DNA from: Liquidambar formosana
Lineage: Eukaryota; Streptophyta; Magnoliopsida; Saxifragales; Altingiaceae
Direction of reading: 5' to 3'
DNA: 64,000 nt
Assembly (NCBI GenBank): GCA_039720395.1
Contig: CM077833.1
Span: 2,612,297-2,676,296, forward strand
The notes under the pieces were generated by a model. It worked only from the letters and a program-made list of their open reading frames with translations, was not told where the DNA came from and did no database searches. The position numbers and the translations under genes were made by a program. Positions 58,831-64,000 of the stretch are shown piece after piece (within the stretch, counting starts at the first letter, position 1; each line of letters opens with the position of its first letter).

Positions 58831-61440
58831 AGGCGTGGCTAGGCTACGGCCAAGCCAAGGCATTGCATGGCGTGGCCAGGCCACGGCCAAGCCAAGGCAG
58901 TGCAAGGTGTGACCAGGCTAAGGCAGTGCAAGGTGTGGCCAGGCCACAGCCAAGCCAAGGCAGCACAAGGCGTGGCCAGGCCAAGGCATTGCACGGCATG
59001 GCCAGGCCAAGGGAACGCAAGGCTTAGCCAGGCCAAGGCAGCCCACGGCGTGGCCAGGCCACGGCAAAGCCAAGTCAGCCTAAGGCAGCGCACGGCGTGG
59101 CCAGGCCACGGCCAAGCCAAGGCAGTGCACGGCGTGGCCAGGCCACGGCCAGGCTAAGGCAACGCAAAAAAGGCGTGTCCAGGCCAAGGCAGTGCAAGCA
59201 AGGCGTGGCCCAGCCACGGCCAGGCCAGGGCAGCGCAACGCGTGGCCAGGCCACGGCCAGGCCAAGGTAGCGCACGGCGTGGCCAGGCCAAGGCAGCCCA
59301 AAGCAGCGCACGGCGTGGCCAGGCCAAGGCAGCGCAAGGCGTGGCCAGGTCACGGCCAGGCCAAGGCAGCGCAAACAAGGCGCGGCCAGCCCAAGGCAGC
59401 GCAAGCAAGGCGTGGCCAGGCCACGGCCAGGCCAAGGCAGCGCAAGCAAGGCGTGGCGAGGCCATGGCCAGGCCAAGGCGACGCAAGGAGTGGCCAGGCC
59501 AAGGCAGCGAAAACAAGGCGCGGCCAGCCCAAGGCAGCGCAAGCAAGGCGTGGCCAGGCCACGGCCAGGCCAAGGCAGCGCAAGGAAGGCGTGGCGAGGC
59601 TATGGCCAGGCCAGGGCAACGCAAGGAGTGGCCAGGCCACGGCCAGGCCAAGGCAGCGCACGGCGTGGCCAAGCCACGGCCAGGCCAAGGCAACGCAAAG
59701 CGTGGCCAATCCACGGCCAGCCCAAGGCAGCGCAAAGCATGGCCAGGCCACGGCCAAGCCAAGGCAGCGCAAGCAAGGCATGGCCAGGCCACGGCCAGCC
59801 CATGGTAGCGCAAGGCGTGGCCAGGCCACGGCCAAGCCAAGGTAGCGTAAGCAAGGCGTGGCCAAGCCACGGCCAGGCCAAGGCAGCACAAGGCGTGGCC
59901 AGGCCAAGGAAGCTCACGGCGTGGCCAGGCCACTGCCAGGCCAAGGCAGCGCAAGGCGTGGCCAGGCCACGGCCTAGCTAAGGCAGCGCAAGCAAGGCGT
60001 GGCCAGGCTACAGCCAGCCCAAGGCAGCGCAAGGGGTGGCCAGGCCACGGCCAAGCCAAGGCAGCGCAAACAAGGCGTGGCCAAGCCACGGCCAGGCCAA
60101 GGCAGCGTAAGGCGTGGCCAGGCCACGGCCAGGCCAAGGCAGCGCACGGCGTGCCCAGGCCACGGCCAGGCCAAGGCAGCGCAAGGCGTGGCCAGGCCAT
60201 GGCCAGGCCACGGCCAGGCCAAGGCAGCTCACGGCGTGGCCAAGCCACTGCCAGGCCAAGGCAGCGCAAGGCGTGGCCAGGCCACGGCCTAGCTAAGGCA
60301 ACGCAAGCAAGGCGTGGCCAGGCTACAGCCAGCCCAAGGCAGCGCAAGGGGTGGCCAAGCCACGGCCAAGCCAAGGCAGCGCAAACAAGGCGTGGCCAAG
60401 CCACGGCCAGGCCAAGGCAGCGTAAGGCGTGGCTAGGCCACGGCCAGGCCAAGGCAGCGCACGGCGTGGCCAGGCCACGGCCTGGCCAAGGCAGCGCAAG
60501 GCGTGGCCAGGCCATGGCCAGGCCACGGCCAGGCCAAGGCAGCTCACGGCGTGGCCAGGCCACTGCCAGGCCAAGGCAGCGCAAGGCGTGGCCAGGCCAC
60601 GGCCTAGCTAAGGCAACGCAAGCAAGGCGTGGCCAGGCTACAGCCAGCCCAAGGCAGCGCAAGGGGTGGCCAGGCTACGGCCAAGCCAAGGCAGCGCAAA
60701 CAAGGCGTGGCCAAGCCACGGCCAGGCCAAGGCAGCATAAGGCGTGGCCAGGCCACGGCCAGGCCAAGGCAGCGCACGGCGTGGCCAGGCCACGGCCAGG
60801 CCAAGGCAGCGCAAGGCGTGGCCAGGCCATGGCCAGGCCACGGCCAGGCCAAGGCAGCTCACGGCGTGGCCAGGCCACTGCCAGGCCAAGGCAGCGCAAG
60901 GCGTGGCCAGGCCACGGCCTAGCTAAGGCAGCGCAAGCAAGGCGTGGCCAGGCTACAGCCAGCCCAAGGCAGCGCAAGGGGTGGCCAGGCCACGGCCAAG
61001 CCAAGGCAGCGCAAACAAGGCGTGGCCAAGCCACGGCCAGGCCAAGGCAGCGTAAGGCGTGGCCAGGCCACGGCCAGGCCAAGGCAGCGCACGGCGTGGC
61101 CAGGCCACGGCCAGGCCAAGGCAGCGCAAGGCGTGGCCAGGCCATGGCCAGGCCAAGGCAGCGCAAGGCGTGGCCAGGCCAAGGCAGCCCAAGGCAGCGC
61201 ACGGCGTGGCCAGGCCACGGCCAGGCCAAGGCAGTTCAAGGCGTGGCCAGGCCACGGCCAGGCCAAGGCAGTGCACGGCATGGCCAGGCCACAGCTAGGC
61301 CAAGGCAGCGCAAGGCGTAGCCAGGCCAAGGCGAGGCAGTGCATAGCGTGGCCAGGCCACGGCCAAGCCAAGGCAGTGCAAGGTGTGGCAGCTTGGCCAC
61401 GGCCAGGCCAAAGCAGTGCACAGCGTCAGCCTGGCCAAGG
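58831..61440 (+). repeat. GC-rich IGS array, 37-bp basic unit
   Basis: Units of 37 bp (variants 41 bp with an extra AAGC) built from GTGGCCAGGCCACGGCCAGG followed by CCAAGGCAGCGCAAGGC. About 65-70 units. The left third is more diverged (CAGTGCAAGG) than the right. Because it lacks A/T-rich stop codons, all six frames remain open for hundreds of codons; none is a gene. Typical of subrepeats between 25S and the Pol I promoter. Confidence 0.93.
59990..61249 (+). repeat. Four 315-bp higher-order repeats
   Basis: The variant word GGCTACAGCCAGCCC recurs at 60006, 60321, 60636 and 60951, exactly 315 bp apart. All variants between keep their order (AAACAAGGC, CCATGGCC, CAGCTCACGG, GGCCTAGCTAA). Each contains about eight basic units. 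The exact spacing without indels points to recent amplification. Confidence 0.92.
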
Positions 61441-61869
61441 CTTGTCAAGCAAAAAGCAGCCTTTCTTTGGAATGACCATGATTTGCAAAATGAGGTTATG
61501 CCATCGGACAAGCTACGCTAAGACCAAGCCACGACGGGCCATATTTTTTAGTTCGTCCAAACTCTACCAAATTTTTTTCTATGATCGTAAGCCTTTTTTA
61601 AAAAATATTGGCGAAGGTTTCACCCCAAAATCTATTTTCTACATTTTTCTATGATTTTTTGATTATTTTTCCATTAAAAAATTAAATAAATTTTTTCCTG
61701 TGATAAAAAATTCTGAAATTTTCACCCGTGCTTCTTTGATGCATTTTCAAGAACTCTGCCAATTTTCAGGTCAATACGATCAGTTTTGGTCATTTTGAAG
61801 TCCATTATGCCTTTTGGTAATGTGTGATGTTTCCTACTTGTGGTCCTTCAGATGTCTTAAGAGCTCTTT
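61441..61869 (+). other. IGS region upstream of first promoter-like site
   Basis: The array ends and sequence becomes AT-rich (TTTTTAAAAAATATTGGCGA, then AATTAAATAAATTTTTT). The same block recurs at 63177-63511 with about 95% identity by eye. No gene is seen. Confidence 0.7.
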
Positions 61870-61895
61870 AGGGGGGGGAGGGGTCTGCACACCTT
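61860..61895 (+). promoter_or_regulatory. Pol I promoter-like site, copy 1 (spacer promoter?)
   Basis: CTCTTTAGGGGGGGGAGGGG (61865-61884) stands at a sharp switch from AT-rich to GC-rich DNA. Plant rRNA start sites have a TATA-like word followed by a G run (TATATAGGGG in Arabidopsis). The match is partial. The element and at least 300 bp around it are repeated 1642 bp downstream, as in IGS with spacer promoters. Confidence 0.4.
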
Positions 61896-62420
61896 GGGCT
61901 GCCATGGCGGAGGCAGGGCTGCTAAGCCGTGCGCCTAGGGGTGCCGACGCATTGCATGTGCAACATGGTTGTGGGTAATCTCCCACGCCGAGAGGCACGG
62001 CACGGCGTCGGCACCTTGAGGCACCCGGCGCGGCGACAGGTGAGCGGACAGGGGCGTGATGACTGTGTGGACTTGGCTAGGCCATGCGCGTGGACGCGGT
62101 GGTCTGGCCTGCTTTGAGGGAGCGTGTTGGGGGGCTTCCAAAGCCTCGCGCTAGGGATGCTAAGGCCTCGCTCGTGCTCGCACGACATGGTCGCGGTGCA
62201 CCCAGGCAACAAGGCCAAGTTCGTGGTGGCTAGTCAGTGGTGGCCAAGCCATGGCAAGGCAAAGGCAAGGCCAATCCACGACAAGGTTAAGGGGCATGAC
62301 CAATGCGATGAGAAGAGGAGAGCTAGGTGGTAGGCATGGTATGCCCAAGGCGAGTCTAGGTGAGGCAATTATTGTGGCAACACATGCTTACCATGGCCCA
62401 GGCAAGTCGTAGTGGCCATG
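61896..62420 (+). other. GC-rich transcribed-spacer-like region, copy 1
   Basis: GC-rich DNA with GGCACGGCACGGCGTCGGCA and GGACGCGGTGGTCTGGC, collinear with the region after the second promoter-like site (63530-64000). It resembles 5' ETS composition. It breaks off into GGCAAGGC-rich spacer at about 62210. ORFs in it are short and differ between copies. Confidence 0.55.
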
Positions 62421-63176
62421 GCAAGTCTAGCCACGACATGTGCAAAGCCAATGCGATGGGAAAAAACACACCATGAGTGGCCATGGGACTTTTCAAATGT
62501 TTTCTCCCATCATTGTGTCATTCATTTCCCCCTCATTAGCCAAAGGTTTCACCCATACTCGTCGGTTTATCCACGGTTTTCCACCCCTTCCACAAATGGG
62601 CCATGTTTTTTAGCTTTCCTAAACTCTGCCAAGTTTTTAGCCATGCTTCTTTAATGGATTTCCTAGCATTATGCCAATTTTTAGGTTAATGCCAAGCCAA
62701 GGTAGTGCATGGCCAAGGCTTATCAAAGAAAAAGTACACTTTTTTAAGAATGAGCATGATTTACAAAATGAGGTTATGCCATCGGCCAAGCTAGGCCAAG
62801 GCCAAGCCACGACAAGGCCAAGGCCAAGCGACGACAAGGTCAAGGGGCATGACCAAGGCAACGGGAAGCATGCCATGGGTGGGAGAGAGAGGTGGCAAGC
62901 ATGGTGTGGCTACGGCGAGGCTAGGCAAGGCAATGATTGCGGCAACACATGCATGCCATGGCCAAGGCAAGTTGTAGTGGCCATGGCAAGTAGTAGTGGC
63001 AAGTCTAGCCAAAAACATGTGTAAAGTCAATGCGACGGGAGAAGACACAAAATGAGTGCCCATGGAACTTCTCAAATGTTTTCTCCCATCATTGTGTCAT
63101 TCATTTCCCCTTTATTAGCCAAAGGTTTCACCCGTACTCGTCGGTTTATCCACGGTTTTCCACCCCCGCCACAAAT
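62421..63176 (+). repeat. IGS spacer with internal duplication
   Basis: A block of about 190 bp containing TTTCTCCCATCATTGTGTCA and GTCGGTTTATCCACGGTTTT occurs at about 62440-62640 and 63020-63210. Between them (62700-62800) is a copy of the 61440-61520 sequence (TTTGCAAAATGAGGTTATGC region). So the spacer is a mosaic of duplicated blocks. Confidence 0.8.
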
Positions 63177-63499
63177 GGGCCATATTTTTTAGTTCGTCCA
63201 AACTCTACCAAAATTTTTTCCATGATCCTAATCCTTTTTTAAAAAATATTGGCGAAGGTTTCACCCCAAAATCTATTTTCTACATTTTTCTATGATTTTT
63301 CGATTATTTTTCCATTAAAAAAATTAAATAAATTTTTTTCTACGATAAAAAATTATGAAATTTTTACCCATGCTTCATTGATGTATTTCCAACCACTCTG
63401 CCAAATTTCAGGTCAATGCGATCAGTTTTGGTCATTTTAAAGTCCATTATGCCTTTTGGTAATGTTTGATGTTTCCTCCTTGTGGTCCTTCAAACGTCT

Positions 63500-63540
63500 T
63501 AAGAGCTCTTTAGGGGGGGGGAGGGGTCTGCACACCTTGG
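63500..63540 (+). promoter_or_regulatory. Pol I promoter-like site, copy 2 (gene promoter?)
   Basis: CTCTTTAGGGGGGGGGAGGGG (63506-63526, nine G against eight in copy 1) with the same flanks. As the last copy before the window end, and with GC-rich DNA following, it would be the gene promoter if 18S lies to the right. Confidence 0.4.
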
Positions 63541-64000
63541 GCTGCTATGGCGGAGGCAGGGCTGCCAAGCCGTGCGCCAAGGGGTGCCGACGCATTGCAG
63601 TGCAAACATGGTTGTGGGTAATTGCCCACGCCAAGAAGCACGGCACGGCGTCGGCACCCCGAGGCGCCCGGCGCGGCGGCGGGTGAGCGGGCAGGGGCGC
63701 GACGATTGTGTGGACTTGGCTAGGCCATGCGCGTGGACGCGGTGGTCTGGCGCGCTTCGAGCGAGCGTCTTGGGGGGCTTCCAAAGCCTTGCGCTAGGGA
63801 TGCCAAGGCTTTGCCCGTGCTTGTACGGCGTGGTCGCGGCGCCCGTAGGCAACATAGGCGGCGGCCCCCCGAAGCCTCGCCGGGGCTCGAGGGATGCTCG
63901 CATCTGCTCTACCCGCAAGCAATGACTGTCGGGCTGTCGAAGCCTTGCGCCAGTGATTCCAACGCCTTACTTGTGCTCGCACGGCATGGCAGCGGTTCTC
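63541..64000 (+). other. Putative 5' external transcribed spacer, start
   Basis: GC-rich, with repeated CGGCGTCGGCACC and GCGCGGCGGCGGGTGAGCGG. It matches copy 1 at 61896-62200 and then contains a partial internal repeat (AAGCCTTGCGC at about 63785 and 63938). It continues beyond the window. Open frames here are a composition effect. Confidence 0.5.

Noticed and set aside
59075..61654. Long open frames (up to 502 codons on the - strand and 389 on the + strand) rich in Ala, Arg, Pro, Gly and Trp
   Set aside because: They occur in all frames at once, follow the 37- and 315-bp repeat periods, and exist only because the GC-rich repeat lacks stop codons.
61922..64000. Several frames of 60-140 codons in the GC-rich spacer
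   Set aside because: No domain, not conserved between the two spacer copies, and explained by base composition.

Overview
The window is flowering-plant nuclear DNA. It holds part of one 45S ribosomal DNA repeat that has been heavily invaded by nested transposable elements. The plant assignment rests on the 3' end of a 25S rRNA gene, plant Ty3/Gypsy (Tat/Ogre-like) and Ty1/Copia retrotransposons, and a CACTA transposon. I cannot name the species. I see no intact host protein gene.

Layout. The rDNA reads on the + strand: a 25S 3' fragment (44829-45483), then intergenic spacer (IGS) running in pieces to about 61.9 kb, then two Pol I promoter-like sites and GC-rich spacer/5' ETS-like DNA to the window end (18S not reached). 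Everything left of 44829 is a stack of insertions. Gypsy element A (- strand) is inserted in the 25S gene: its LTR is 41574-44828 and its gag/pro/RT run down to 35647. Gypsy element B (- strand) interrupts A inside RNase H: LTR 32440-35646, gag to RNase H 31800-25599, integrase 14236-13201, then a 3' UTR with an opposite-strand ORF. B's integrase is itself split by a complete Copia element E (14242-23933, target duplication CCAAC) and a solo LTR of the same family (23946-25598, target duplication CTTCA). B's 3' region is cut at 12095/12096 by the 3' LTR of another Gypsy element C (+ strand). C's LTR carries a 5.5 kb CACTA element (5855-11349, 3-bp duplication CCC), and C's repeat-rich 3' UTR (1813-3587) is cut by the LTR of element D (1-1812).

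Within the IGS, a second Copia copy F (45801-55515, - strand, duplication CAAGG) and a chromovirus-like solo LTR (55948-58550, duplication AAGTC) interrupt an array of subrepeats of about 150 bp. A GC-rich array of 37-bp units follows (about 58830-61440), including four exact-spaced 315-bp higher-order repeats.

How the parts relate. A and B are close relatives with gag, protease, RT, two RNase H domains (Gypsy type plus a second type) and a probable intron between protease and RT, all hallmarks of Tat/Ogre. Both are dead, each with a different lost catalytic residue and many stops, mostly C-to-T. E and F are young by LTR similarity yet share the same eroded pol, so they were probably moved in trans. 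The observation I would follow first is a set of hairpins in E and F that keep one loop sequence but have different self-complementary stems (18.9-19.2 kb).
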